A model generated the notes under the pieces. It ran no database searches, was not told where the DNA came from, and saw nothing but the letters and a program-made list of their open reading frames with translations. A DNA stretch of 64,000 nt, taken from the NCBI GenBank assembly GCA_029531795.1, contig JAPEIS010000005.1, positions 2,292,001-2,356,000 of the forward strand, given 5' to 3'. A program made the translations under genes and the position numbers. This DNA is from Sclerotinia nivalis (taxonomy: Eukaryota > Ascomycota > Leotiomycetes > Helotiales > Sclerotiniaceae). Below are positions 46,123 through 57,830 of the stretch, piece by piece. Position 1 is the stretch's first letter; each line of letters opens with the position of its first letter.

Positions 46123-46853
46123 CGATGTTGAATTTTGATGAAATTATTTAAAGATGGGGAAATGGTGAAGAAAAATAAACTCGGACGGGGGATCGATGTT
46201 GTATACATCATTTTCTTAAATTGTGGATAATCGGCATCATACACGCATAACTTTAGCATATAGTATGTACACGCGGAATTGTGGATTGATAACCATGAAA
46301 TTGGTATGTTCCTGTTCTAGTATGAATGATTAAGTAAGTACGGATAAAAAGTGCCGCTCTACATCATCATTATTGAGCACTTTACTGTTTTTGCCTCTAA
46401 TTCCGTTAACTAAGAGATTGTAGCCAATTATGAAACGTCTTAAAATTCCTCTAGCATACCTAAGTAAGGTAATGCTGTCTGCAACTCGGCGAATAATTTC
46501 CAAATTCCGATTAGAAATACTTCTTTCTTTTGCTATGATTATAAATTATTGATCCTTCACCCCCCAGACGAACTTCGGCATTCTTCATCGGCCCCTTTTA
46601 GGCCATGTAAGCGAAGTACGAGCTAGAGTTAGCATTGGATATAACGAATTTATTTCCTTTTTATCTCCTTCTTATATCCGGCTATTCTTTATTTATCCAT
46701 CCTATTTTCTCAGATCTGCTGTTCTGGTATCATGAACCTCAAAAATACCATTTAAGTCTATGCTACTCAATTAAAAACCGAAAAATTTGTCGCTGAGGGT
46801 GGTATAACAGAGCCCTTTGGCACCTTAATAGATATCTAGAACTAAGGTTGTGG
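46123..46853. other. Intergenic region upstream of the MFS gene
   Basis: About 730 bp containing the probable promoter of the minus-strand transporter. No factor site is named. The left part has AT-rich and pyrimidine-rich tracts only. Confidence 0.4.
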
Positions 46854-47135
46854 TTAACCGCTTCTAGATCTGTCCAATATACCAACCAGCAGGTCCATTC
46901 CACAGCTGACAAATCCCTGCAATTTATCCACCACATCCGCGGATATAAGCAATTGAGTCTCCAGTAATGCCAATTGCTTGAAACCAATTGGAAATTTCCA
47001 CTGTATCATGCGTCGAGAGCATGGATAGCCCTGAAGGTATGCTAAAAGCCTAAATATCCAATGATGAGATTCTTCACTCGGCAATTCACATACTACTAAT
47101 CCTATGAACGGCGACATCAACGCCGAATTGAGTGG
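46854..47135 (-). pseudogene. 3' part of an open frame interrupted by the LINE
   Basis: This open stretch on the minus strand (ending at a TAA at 46854) stays in frame with 53311-53402 on the other side of the LINE once one copy of the 14-bp target duplication is removed: 119 codons in total. The text is mixed, not low-complexity (for example CELPSEESHHWIFRLLAYLQ). I do not recognise the protein. The 5' end of the gene is unclear because the frame meets a TGA upstream near 53405, so an intron boundary or a further break is likely. Confidence 0.4.
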
Positions 47136-47413
47136 TTGATTGATTGATTGATTAAATTAACGTCTACACTGAGTCTAAGACTATCTAAGACGGCTATAGG
47201 CTCTTACGAACCCCTAACAGATAATATAATGAAGGTAAGTTGGCTTATAGGTCTAGCTAAGTATATGATTTAAATGATTGAGATAAACTCAATCTTTTGA
47301 ATTGAATGGGAGAAGTGAAAACTAATCCTGAGGAATAATCCTGTTCTACAAATGCTGAAGCATATTATAGAGATAACAAAAGAAATAATATTTATTTAAA
47401 ATTGTAGAAGGAT

Positions 47414-50400
47414 TTATATCCTTCTTTCAATTTCATTATTCGTTTTTTTCTTTGCTTCTTTTGTTCCTTCTGTTCCTTCTGTTTCTACCTCTCCTTCTTC
47501 TTCTTGTGTTTGTTTGAGATACCATGATCTAGTAGCTATTCTTGTTGTATCGATGAATTCGAGGGTTTTGATTGTTCCTGCTTTGGTATGAAATAGGTAT
47601 TTCATAGTGAGTTTAGATAATGGGTTATTTTCTTTGAGTTTTCTTTTTGCTTTTTTATATAAAAAGCAGTTGAGTAATAAATGATTAGGAGTTTCTTTTT
47701 TTCTATATCTACATTTATTATTTGTCGAGATTCCAAAGTATTATAAATATGATTTGAAGTATCCGTAACCAATCTTTAATTGGAAAAGGGCACTGATGAT
47801 ATTTCTTTTGATATTCTCTGGGATACCGATTTTTGAGTTGGTTTTCCAAAGGTAAGTTTTTGTATATGATGATGATAATTGTCGAAGGTTGTTTGTATTG
47901 AGAAGGATAATCCAATCTTCAGATTTCGTTCTTTTGATATCTATTCCTAATAAGACAAAGTTAGTTTCGTTCGATGATGATTTTAGTTTTGTAGCTTCTT
48001 TTGCAAAAGTATCAATTAGTTTGTTTCTTTTTATTGAGGTATGTTTAGGGATTCAATTGAGGGAGATCTCGGCTTTTTTCCTTATGAGAGTTTCTGTGGC
48101 TTTGATTGCTCTGATTTGGTATATTTGATTAGGAGTATCCGAAGGTATTTTCAATCGGTAAAGTCCGGTCTGATTATTAGAGTAGATTTTGAATTTCTGG
48201 TTTGATTGAGTTATGGAACTTGTGTATTCGATTGCTCTTATAACTCTAAGAAGTTCATTATTATATATTAATTGATTTACATCAATATTGAGTATTTCTT
48301 TGTGAAGAACTTGATTGTTGGCCGAAATAGTAACGATCCTGATTCCTATTTCTATCTTTTTCAAAGTTGATGAAGCATTTGTATATATAATGATAATGTT
48401 TTTGCTTCTATATTTGAAAGCTAGATTGTATATAATTGCAGTATCTTCCTTGGGTAGTTTGCTGATATTGATTTTGTATGGAATATTTTTTTTTCAAGGG
48501 GGGAAATGGAAATGATCAATTTTTTCTAAAACAAAGGAATCGTATTCTTTTTTGATTGAATTATTGATTCTTTTGAGTTGAATGGGTTTTGAATACTTTC
48601 TTTGTGGAATAGAAATCGTATTTTGATTCTCCTTTTCAGCAATCAACTTTGATATAATTTGATTGATTGGATATGATCGGAAGATTTTTAATAATCTGAA
48701 AGCATATTGTTTTATTCCAGTATTTAATTTGATTTTTAAAAGGCAAAGGGTTGTTTCTATTTCTATTGATTTGATAGGTGAGGTTTTGAAGATTTCTAGA
48801 ATCTTACGAAGAGTTAGATTCTGAATTGATTGAAGAGTTTTCTTGAATTGAATTTGATTTTTCTATTAAATGATAGAACTGTAATCGGTTATATTGATTA
48901 TATAAATCATATATAATTGTTTTATGGCTTTGGGACTAAGTCTTTTCTTAGTATTAGTTAGTTTAGTTATTCGATAGAACAAGGTTTTGGCTTGAGTAAT
49001 TCTGATTGTAATGTGTTGTTTGAAGTTAAGGCCAGGATCGAATTATATATTTAATTATCTGATTAGTGTTGAAGGTTGAACAATTTTGAGATTGGGTAGC
49101 TTGATCGGAGTGTTTTTTGTGTATTTGGATGTGGAGAAATGTATTAGTTCTGTTTTTGCTAAATCGAATTGGATGGCGTTTTTCTTATCAAAAGTATAGA
49201 TGTTTATAGTTGCTTTTTCGAGAGTGAGAATATTCTTTTTTCAATTGGTAGAGTGAATGATTAAGGCTATATCATCAATATATGAAAGAAATCCAATCGA
49301 ATTCGATTGAAAGAGATCTCGAATATAGATTAAGAAGAGGATTGGTGATATAGGGTTTCCTTGAGGGATTCCAGTATTGATTGGTTTGAACTACTTTATT
49401 TGAGTATCGAATGTAAATTTGAATAGTCTTTCTTTCAGAAATGATGAGATCCAAGTTATGAGATTAGTTGGAAGATGTAACTTTTTGTAGATATTTAAAA
49501 ATCGATTTTTGGATATATAATCGAAAGCTTTTTTAATATCCAAAAAGAGAGTTGAGGTTTTCTTTTGAATTCTTGAGTTTCTTTTGATTTTTGTAGTAAG
49601 TAGAAGAATTGTATCAATTGCTGATTTCTTTTGTTTGTTATTCATTTGAGAGTGGTGAAGCAATTTCGTCGTTTCAGTTAGATAACTAAATCTTTGAGTT
49701 AGGATTCTTTCGCTTATTTTGTTTAAACAGTTGAGAAAAGTAATAACTCTGTATGTTTTTGGAATAGAATAATTTGGTTTTGAGGGTTTCTTGAGTATAG
49801 CTTTTGTAGCTTGTTTTCAATAAAAAGGGTGATATTCGAGATTGATTAAATTGTTGAATAAGGTGAAGAAAGTTGTGGGGATTGCTTTGTAAGTTTAGAT
49901 AATGATTTCCTGAGTAATTTTGTTTGGATTAGGAGTCTTTCCTTTTATTTTGGTTGAGTAAGTATTAAAAAGTTCATTTTCGGTGAGTTTGGGCTAATCC
50001 TATTTGTTCGATTGTTTGTACTTTTCCTATATGGGTGCTGGGGTAATTGGGGGGGGAGGGAATAAGGTTGATCTGAATGCCGAATATTTTCTTTCGAATG
50101 AGCTTTCGAGTTGAGAAAGGCTGGAATGGATATTCGGGATCCTTTCAATTTGAAGATCTTTTGTATAGGATATTGCTTTGAAAATCGTTTGAGTATTCTC
50201 CTTTTCAAGAAATTCATTCCAATGATTCTTTTTAGTTGTTTTGATAGTTTGAAAGTAATGATTTTTTGTCGATTGATAGATTTTCTTGAATATATTGTTC
50301 TCGGGGTATTATTTGAAGGTATTGTAAATCGATACGAGATGTTTCCGAAGGGCTTTCAATTTAGTGGATTATCAAGGCTTCGCTTTCTTGATTGTTTTGA

Positions 50401-51230
50401 ATTTCGGAATACTGGTTTTCGTTGATCTAGTGATAATTTGAGTGAATTCTTTAGCAGCTTCGTCGAATGTTTTTACTAGTTGGTTTTGATCATTCAGGGT
50501 ATCAAGGGAATCGGATTCTAGAATAGAAAGATCGAAGTAACCCTTGAAGTTCAGGATTATAGATATCGAAATTTCTGTTTTGAGTATTGAGGTGAATTTA
50601 TTTTAATTTGTTTGCTTTGTATTGTATCTTGATAACGGGACTTGTTGTATAGAAAGCGATATACCTTTCATTTCGAATATAACTCTTAAATGATTTGATC
50701 CAAGATCAGGGAGAACTTGCTAATCAAGTATATTAAGTGATATAGCTTTCGTAGCTAAAATGAGATCTAGTATATTTGGGTTTGTCATATTTGTTTGATA
50801 AAATGTGTTAATATTTGGTTTATTCATAATTGTAAGATTATGGTCTTCAAACCATTCAGCTAATTGATCAGCGTTTGAACTTTTATTTGAAAAAGGGTCT
50901 TATTATGGGTGATGGGAATTGAAATCTCCGATAAGGATGGTATGATGAGAAAGAGAGGTATTGAAAAGGTATTGTTCAATGGTATATCCTTTTTCTTTCG
51001 CTTGATCGGTTTCGTTGTAGATATTTAGGAATTGGATTGTGTGATTTCCTTTTGAAATATTGATAATTTGTATATCAGGGTTTTTTGGGGAATCGGGAGT
51101 TAAAGCGATTAATGGTTTGAAGCTTTTCGAGATATAAGTTAAGGTGTGGGGATGGAGGTTTGAAGGGTGATTTGGGAAGAGTTGAGTAAAATTGGAATGT
51201 ATAATCGATCTAGTAGACGAGTAATCTTTT
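47414..51230 (-). pseudogene. LINE ORF2: endonuclease, reverse transcriptase, RNase H
   Basis: Read along the minus strand there is an apurinic-type endonuclease with GDFNSHHP (about 50930). The RT domain spans about 49900-48900, with TLFLDIKKAFDYIS (about 49530), GIPQGNPISPILF (about 49360) and the catalytic YIDD (about 49275). An RNase H region at 48364-48053 carries YSNNQTGLYRL and ends ATETLIRKKAEISLN. The last open part, 47605-47414, ends NNEIERRI, preceded by a Cys/His block. Many stop codons and frameshifts mean no enzyme can be made. Confidence 0.88.
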
Positions 51231-51248
51231 TTAGGATTTGAGAGGATC

Positions 51249-51461
51249 TATCACGGAGGCAGCAGACAGGATAACAGAAATCACTTTTATTGATAAGACG
51301 TAGCTCGAAGAGCTACGTTTCTATAGAAGGAACGGTTCCTTAAATACATTTATGTGTAGCGCTAGCCCCGACCGGGGCTAGCCTACACTTATCCGAGGTC
51401 CGACTCCTATGGGTCGGAACCCGAACGGTCTCCGTATACCATATACGGGGACCCCGTGACA
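51249..51461 (-). repeat. Solo LTR of the 3.5-kb chromovirus family, inside the LINE
   Basis: Length 213 bp, reverse orientation, TGTCACGG...CCGTGATA termini. It is flanked by GGATC at 51244-51248 and 51462-51466, a 5-bp target duplication, and removing the LTR with one GGATC restores a LINE sequence that aligns to copy 1 at about 4005-4020. The GCTAGCCCCG/CGGGGCTAGC palindrome is intact. It has fewer A/T changes than the other copy, so it is younger or less mutated. Confidence 0.95.
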
Positions 51462-51611
51462 GGATCTATAGTTCTTGAATGAGTATCAAATCGATATTAA
51501 GTTCCAAGGTCAATTGAAAAGCATTTTTGGTAGTTTGAGGATTTTTATTTAAATTAATTTGAAGGATATGAATATTGTTATATAATATTAATTAGGTTTC
51601 TTTGTAGTTGC

Positions 51612-53093
51612 TTAATATATTTTATAGATTTTCGAGTTTGCTTTATACTTTCCTTGACAATTGGTGTATTTAATTATAAGATATTGGTATAGTTTGTTTT
51701 TTGTTTGGCAGATTATATAAAAGTAATCGGTTGTAGAGTATTTGTTATTATAGAGTTTGTAAGTAGGGGGTTTTCTGCAATATGACTCTTGATGGCCAAA
51801 TCCTTGGTATTTTTGATATTGAGAGTTTGGAGAAAAGGAATAGAATTTTTCTATTCTCATATTGATCCCTGCGATATATAGTCTTTTTCGGATAACTAAT
51901 TCAATTTTTTTTTTGGTAACAAAAACAATAACTATTGCTCCCTTTTTCTGAATCGATCGTTTGGTTATCGAAGTAAACCAATAAGGAGTTCCTATTAAGG
52001 AAAGACCAGTATTGAAAGTCTTGATCTTATCTTTGATAAAATCTATGCTTTTAGACTCTAAAAATTCCTTTATGAGGATTTTGTGAATAATCATTTTGTA
52101 CTAGATTTGATCTTTTTGAATCCTTTTGAATTTTAAGAACTGGTTTCAAATTGATATCTTTTCTAGAAGGAATTGAGAGGTGAATGGATTATTAGTAGTT
52201 ATAATGATATTGTTATTGATGGAAATAGTAATAGCTGAGATAACGGAATCTTTGATTCCGGTTTTCATGAATGTTTCGTTCATTTGGTTTCTCACTATAA
52301 GAGGAGAAAAAGAATCTGGATTGGGAATAAGGAGATTGATAAGGATTAAACGTTTGTTTGAACTATCTTTTTTCTTTTGTGATTTTTCCGGAGGATTTTG
52401 TTTATTGGTTTTGCCTTTGGAGATGATATTCCATTCGTTGGCTTTTACAGTTGAAGTATAATTAGTATTGTTGGGTACAGAAAGTTTTTTCCCAATAATA
52501 AGAGGAGTAGATTGATTAGAGAGATCGATTAAATGGTTTGCTTGTGTTTCGATTTTTCTGATGGCGATTTCGAGATGGTTGATTTGAGAAATAATGATAT
52601 TGGAAATCTTCGAAAGTTTCCCTTTTTCAAGGTATTCTCTAAAGATTTCGATTAGATTTAGGACTTTAGATTGTTCTTCGAAGGATTTCTTTAATGATAC
52701 TGCTAGAACTAGAAGATCTCTAGCTCTTTCAATCGTTTGTTTAGCAGATGATAATTTGATTCCGGAATTGATTGATTGTCGGCATTGTTTGTTATTAATT
52801 TTAAAGAGGATAGATTTGTTAGGGGATCGGAAGGGATCATCTGAATTGAGAATATCTAGCTGCCTTTGCGAATTGAAGGATTGGGCTGGGGTGGGACTCA
52901 AGAGATTGGGTGATTTTTGTATTGTGAAGGGGTTTCTGAATGGGGGGATTGGGTTTATAATGGAGGGGCTGGATGTTGAAGAGTTTAGCATCATTATTAT
53001 TTGTGAGGGAATAGGTTCAGGAGATGATTCAAAGGATCCTTCCATCGGAGAGTCTATTATTAGATTTGATAAACCTATCAGAATTTTATACAC
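51612..53093 (-). pseudogene. LINE ORF1 (gag-like) with degenerate zinc knuckles
   Basis: Two long open parts: 53093-52146 (315 codons) with a helical segment (RDLLVLAVSLKKSFEEQSK), and 52094-51612 (160 codons) with QGFGHQESYCRKPPTYK, the remnant of CCHC zinc knuckles that bind LINE RNA. The first part starts at a CTG- or TTG-type codon or an ATG further in, so the true start is uncertain. A stop between them breaks the protein. Confidence 0.82.
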
Positions 53094-53310
53094 TCAATAA
53101 AAAGAAGAGTTGAAGGAAATTGGAAAGAGTTTTTACGCGAATTTTCGTGTAAGTTTCGTGTTTTGAGCGGCGACGACAGTATCACAACAACTACTGGGCC
53201 GATTCACTTGGGAACAATTGGAATGGATTTTGGGAGTATTTCTTTATTAAATAAAGGGAAGAACTGGTCGTATTTCGAAGAAATTTTATTCTTCGAAATT
53301 TGTTGTGTGT

Positions 53311-53402
53311 GCCGAATTGAGTGGCTTCGGCCCTGACAGTACAAATACCCGATTCACGATAGCCGACAATTTTAAGTCTGTATCTTTTCTTGCTGCTTGA
53401 AA
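53311..53402 (-). pseudogene. 5' part of the open frame interrupted by the LINE
   Basis: This is the upstream flank of the split frame (see 46854-47135). The adjacent minus-strand frame 53439-53325 begins at an ATG (IQIEQAELTYLISSSKKRY follows) but runs to a stop 12 codons into the other flank. So two overlapping frames cross the site, and which one was translated cannot be settled here. Confidence 0.35.
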
Positions 53403-55740
53403 TCAGGTATGTCAATTCCGCCTGCTCAATCTGGATCATGGTTAGCCCAAGTCCAATCTAGTGACCACAAATGTATTCTCATTTTGCGGAGAAGGGACAA
53501 TACGTTCTCGCAGTGATGTTATTGAAAGAATCGTGTCATTTGGGCAAGTAGAAGTCTATGCCAGTTGGGAGGTAAATATGTCTCGAGCGGAAGAAATCCG
53601 GGGAGATACTAGTTCCTGCATTGGAGTTAATTCGTTTCAGCGGCAGACTTGTATCGCCAGAGTCCTTATAGTTAGTCGAATTGAGTTTAATCAATGTTGT
53701 GGATACTAAGACAATTAACAGGATTTGAACGGGCATTTGAAAAAATCATTAATGCTCAATCTGATATGGAGAAATTTGAATAGTCTAATTGTGCGGACAG
53801 CGTCAGCGATTGGAAGCATTCAAATTGATTAAGTGAAGATCACTCCCTTTTACAAAGAACTAAAACATCATTTATGAGACCAGTGCAAGGCAGAAGTCAG
53901 CATATAAGTCACTCATATCTGGTCTCCTAATTCTACTTTGCAGCACAGTATCACTGATTGAGAATGGACAGACAGTACATCAACAAATAGGTTCACCGGA
54001 AGAAAGATCTAGAATCAATACTTGAACGAACGGTCCCATTCCTTACAGAAGTCAGTGAAAACGAAACTCAGACCTACCAACGAATCACCGAAAGAATTTG
54101 TACCGGGAGCACAGCTGCAAACTCTTACATCGAGGGCGTCCGCTGGATAAGCATCCAACATTGGTTCTAGATGCCAGATAAGCTCAAAGATCAATCCTGC
54201 AACGAACCACCCAGATCGTCACTCAATTTAATGGCAATGGCTTCCAACACATCGAGACACCACATTCTCCACCTACGAAGCTTTACCCGAGTAAACTTTT
54301 TGGACTATGCAAGCAACAGACCAGAGACAGAGATGTCATCAATGCGAATACCTAATAACTTGTGAGGTGTTGCCGGGAGATGGGTTCTTTCCTATCTATC
54401 ATTTCTTCCAGCAGACATTTAAGGTTGGAAAATTGTCTTCATGGGAGGAATGCATAGCACCTCCCGATTTGCAAAGGTATACGCTTTTCGGCATCGATCT
54501 TTTCCGCACCACGAAGCAAGCAGCTCATATGCCGGAACCCCGCAATTGCATGAGAATATCAACTCATCGTCTACTTCGTTTGCAGCCCCGCTGATCTTGT
54601 CTGACATTAACTTATTGGTAAAATGTACCGTCTCATAAACAAGCGGCTGCGCGTATTGAAATTATAGTCTGAGAACAGACGATCGAAAGGCCGCGAACCT
54701 GGCCCCCTTTGAACTCAATGCATTTTTGGATTTACCGAATACGGTACTGATATTGTATAATACATCATGGAAACATTCATCCACTCGAACTAATGCTCCA
54801 GAAACACCAACTCTCTCTCCTCCAACCTACTACACCCGTGAATCCTCACTCACCATCTTCTATTTCATCACCTAGGTTAGCTATAATATAAGTGGCTAAG
54901 CAGCGCATATGTATTTCCCTTACTACACTCACTCCCGATTTCCATTTCTAAGGGTGGTGGAAGTACATCCGGCATTTCTCATTATCCTTCTACCGTAAGT
55001 GAAAGCCAGCTCAATAAAAGTAAAACAACAACAGTAGTCCGAAACGTGCAGCTGTACTCAAACCATAAAACCTACAACTTATCGGGAACACATCTTTCTG
55101 TCACAATGATAAGTATTTCTAAAACTCGCAGAATTAAACAGACAAGATCGATTTGAAAACTTATAGCGCATCAAAGCTTTACCTTTATATATTCCCTCAT
55201 TAAATCGAAGGCGCCAGATTTTATGTATCTAGTATGCGCAGAAAAAAGAATATCCGAACTGTACCAACCTTCCAGTTCATCGGAAGAACAAATTCGAGTT
55301 AAATACCTCTAGTCGCCTTTGAAAAATTGTGCAAACATGCATCTTCCATAATTTGGTATTGAAAGAAGTTAGAAGATCAACATTCGATCCCACCATCTCT
55401 CTGAAAGCGTAAGGATAGTTTCTATAGAAGAAGAACTTCTCCATTGCGATTCTACACACAAAGAATGGGCGTAACAAACTCATAAGGAGTTCAGCATACA
55501 TACCGAAACAATTCGGTCTCGGGTGCGAAGTATGGTGACAGTAATGCTTATATATCGGTTTTGTATGACAATGAATCTAGTACTTCGTTCAGACTAGAAA
55601 AGTAAACTTCCTTTAGGGGAGACTTGGAGGCTAAATTATATATCACAACCTTTTTTAAGAACATCTCGAAAGCTCATATCATTACACCTACTTTTTTAGT
55701 CATATAGAAAATGAAATCATGCGCAAGACAACCTATCACC
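53403..55740. other. Gene-poor region with one decayed reading frame
   Basis: On the plus strand, 53985-54365 is open except for one TAG at about 54168-54170 and reads like protein (LERTVPFLTEVSENETQTYQ and later RSFTRVNFLDYASNRPE). The following frame continues shifted to 54594 (RCHQCEYLITCEVLPGDGF). I take it as a broken lineage-specific gene. The rest of the interval shows nothing I can name; a frame at 55277-55501 (minus) is unsupported. Confidence 0.35.
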
Positions 55741-55756
55741 TCATTCATTCTTCCCT

Positions 55757-55840
55757 TCCCTTTCCCTTTCCCTTTCCCTTTCCCTTTCCCTTTCCCTTTC
55801 CCTTTCCCTTTCCCTTTCCCTTTCCCTTTCCCTTTCCCTT
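55757..55840. repeat. (CCCTTT)n hexamer microsatellite
   Basis: About 14 near-perfect CCCTTT units, followed by longer imperfect TCTCCACCTCTCCTTTCCC repeats to about 55880. It is not the fungal telomere repeat (CCCTAA). Both strands stay open here (Phe-Pro or Gly-Lys runs), which produces false frames. Confidence 0.95.
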
Positions 55841-56599
55841 CTCTCCACCTCTCCTTTCCCTTCTCTCCACCTCTCCTTTCCCCTCCTCCCATCCCACATA
55901 AAATTCGCGGTAAATTTCCTCGCGAAAGAAGCCTAAATTTCATTACCATCGTCATCCCAAATCCGTAAATAAGAACAAGACAAATTTTTCCTTCTAGAAA
56001 CCCGGTATTAATATAACATCATGAATAAGGTGCACAACAAAAACCAACCCACAATCCTCCACAAAGGACACAAAGCCCATCTCTCCCGAAGTATCATCCA
56101 ATATATATCCCAGCCCACGAATTTACATATCCATAAGTCTAGCACTCAAGTGCTATAAAACTCAAGTACGATAATCCATAATCCACAAAAAAGTAAAGAA
56201 AGATCTCTCAAGAATTATAAATCCCACCAAGAAGATCTTGAAGATCTTTCTCTCATTGCTTCATCCATCCACTCAGCGCTCGCGATACTTTCATCCCTTC
56301 CTATTAATTGGTATTCTAATCTAACATTTGTGGAAAACACCTTATCGGGTTATAAATGGGAAGATTTATGTAGAATTCCAGAGGCCTCAAGATATTCTGT
56401 ATTGTATGATAAATAAGTAAATAAGTAGATGGGTTTAATAATACCAGCAACGACAATAGCACCGACAACATCCCCCGACTCTCTACCATGGAATAAACTA
56501 CTTAGCAATTTCTCGTACAAGAAAGTCAACTTACCCATAAAGAAGAGAAAGAATAAAGTTCAAAAGTGCCTCAAAATTAAAAGGGATGTAATACTCAAC

Positions 56600-57830
56600 G
56601 AAAATAATCTTACATCATTGGCACATCATACAATTTCATCACAATATATCACATCACATCCAGTATATCAAACTCACTCATTTCCTCCCTCCCTCACTCA
56701 CCTTACCTACGTACCTTCCCATATCTTCTTATACCTTCCTCCCTATACCTACCTACCTAACCACCCATCTAACCTCACATCCCAAGCTCCCCTAAATATC
56801 ACCCACCACATCCAAAATCACAAATACAAATATAAATCTAAGTCATTAAACTTCAATTTTCTTCTTCTTTCTTTCCTCTTTGCTCATCAAATATCCAAAT
56901 TGCAATTTCGATTCCGATCCACTTCCAATACTATATATTTAACTAATCATCTAGTATATATTCATCTATCATCTATCATCCATTATTCATCATCCATCAT
57001 CCATTATACCACCTACCACCTACCTACCACCTACTTACCACCTACCATCTAATTACCATCTATTACCTACTACCTACTATCTACTATTAAAATATATACA
57101 CATCAACACCAACCAATCTTAAAAAAATCCCCTCACAAAACACCACGTACATAATGACTTCCCGCCTCAACCTTCCATCTCCCATCTCCCACCTCCCATC
57201 TACATCCCACCTCCCAACATTCCGCCCCCAAAAACAAACTCAGAGCTTCACATTCCATTTTATTTCATCCCATCCCATCCCATCCCATCCCATTCCATCC
57301 CATCCCATCACCAACCCAATCCAACCCTACTTTACTCTACCCAACCCTACCTACCATACCAGGCAAAACCAAGCAAAGTCAAGCAAAGTCAAGATCGATC
57401 AAAACTAAAATACGAACACCCTGCACATCCTCACATCCTCACATCCTCACATCCCTACATCCCTACATCCTCACATCCCCACATCCCCACATCCTCACAT
57501 CCTCACATAACCTCCCCAAAAACCCGATCAAAAACCCTACACATCCTCTCAAACTCCTTTGCACCCACCACTCCCTTCCAACAAAATAATTCCACACATC
57601 AACTCCTCCCTCCTCACCTCCTCACCCACCCACTCACCCACCCAACCAATCAACCCATCCCAAAAATTCCCAAGTAAACAATCAAGGAATCAAGCAATCA
57701 ATCAAAGCCAGAACTCAACTCCCGACACTCAACCCTCAAAACCTAAGCGCCCCAGCCCTACCCACCTCACCCACCATACCCTACCAAATCATTCATCCTA
57801 AACCAATACCAAAAAAATAAGCGCGACCAT
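56600..57830. repeat. Third G-poor block with CATCC and CACATCCT tandem repeats
   Basis: The plus strand has very little G from about 56640 to 57800 (about 1 G per 60 bases in several lines). It includes (CATCC)n at 57266-57309 and an 8-bp minisatellite, CACATCCT with CCC/TAC variants, ten units at 57424-57508. No gene is supported. Open frames here are low-complexity Pro/Thr/Ser text. Confidence 0.8.

Larger units (their letters stand above)
47136..53310 (-). mobile_element. LINE (non-LTR retrotransposon) copy 2, near full length
   Basis: Exactly 14 bp, GCCGAATTGAGTGG, occurs at 47122-47135 and 53311-53324 as a target-site duplication, which defines the ends. The 3' tail on the minus strand is (ATCA)n (about 47136-47153). 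Order on the minus strand: ORF1 (about 53093-51612) with zinc-knuckle remnants; endonuclease (GDFNSHHP at about 50930); reverse transcriptase (LDIKKAFDYIS, then GIPQGNPISP and YIDD); RNase H (YSNNQTGLYRLK at about 48160); and a C-terminal zinc motif with ETPNHLLLNC. The two-ORF layout with RNase H is typical of fungal Tad-like LINEs. Stops and high AT indicate RIP. Confidence 0.93.

Noticed and set aside
55757..55840. Telomere
   Set aside because: The unit is CCCTTT, not CCCTAA, it is internal, and non-repetitive DNA lies on both sides.
55674..55968. Frames with Phe-Pro or Gly-Lys runs on both strands
   Set aside because: Products of the CCCTTT microsatellite, with no independent coding evidence.
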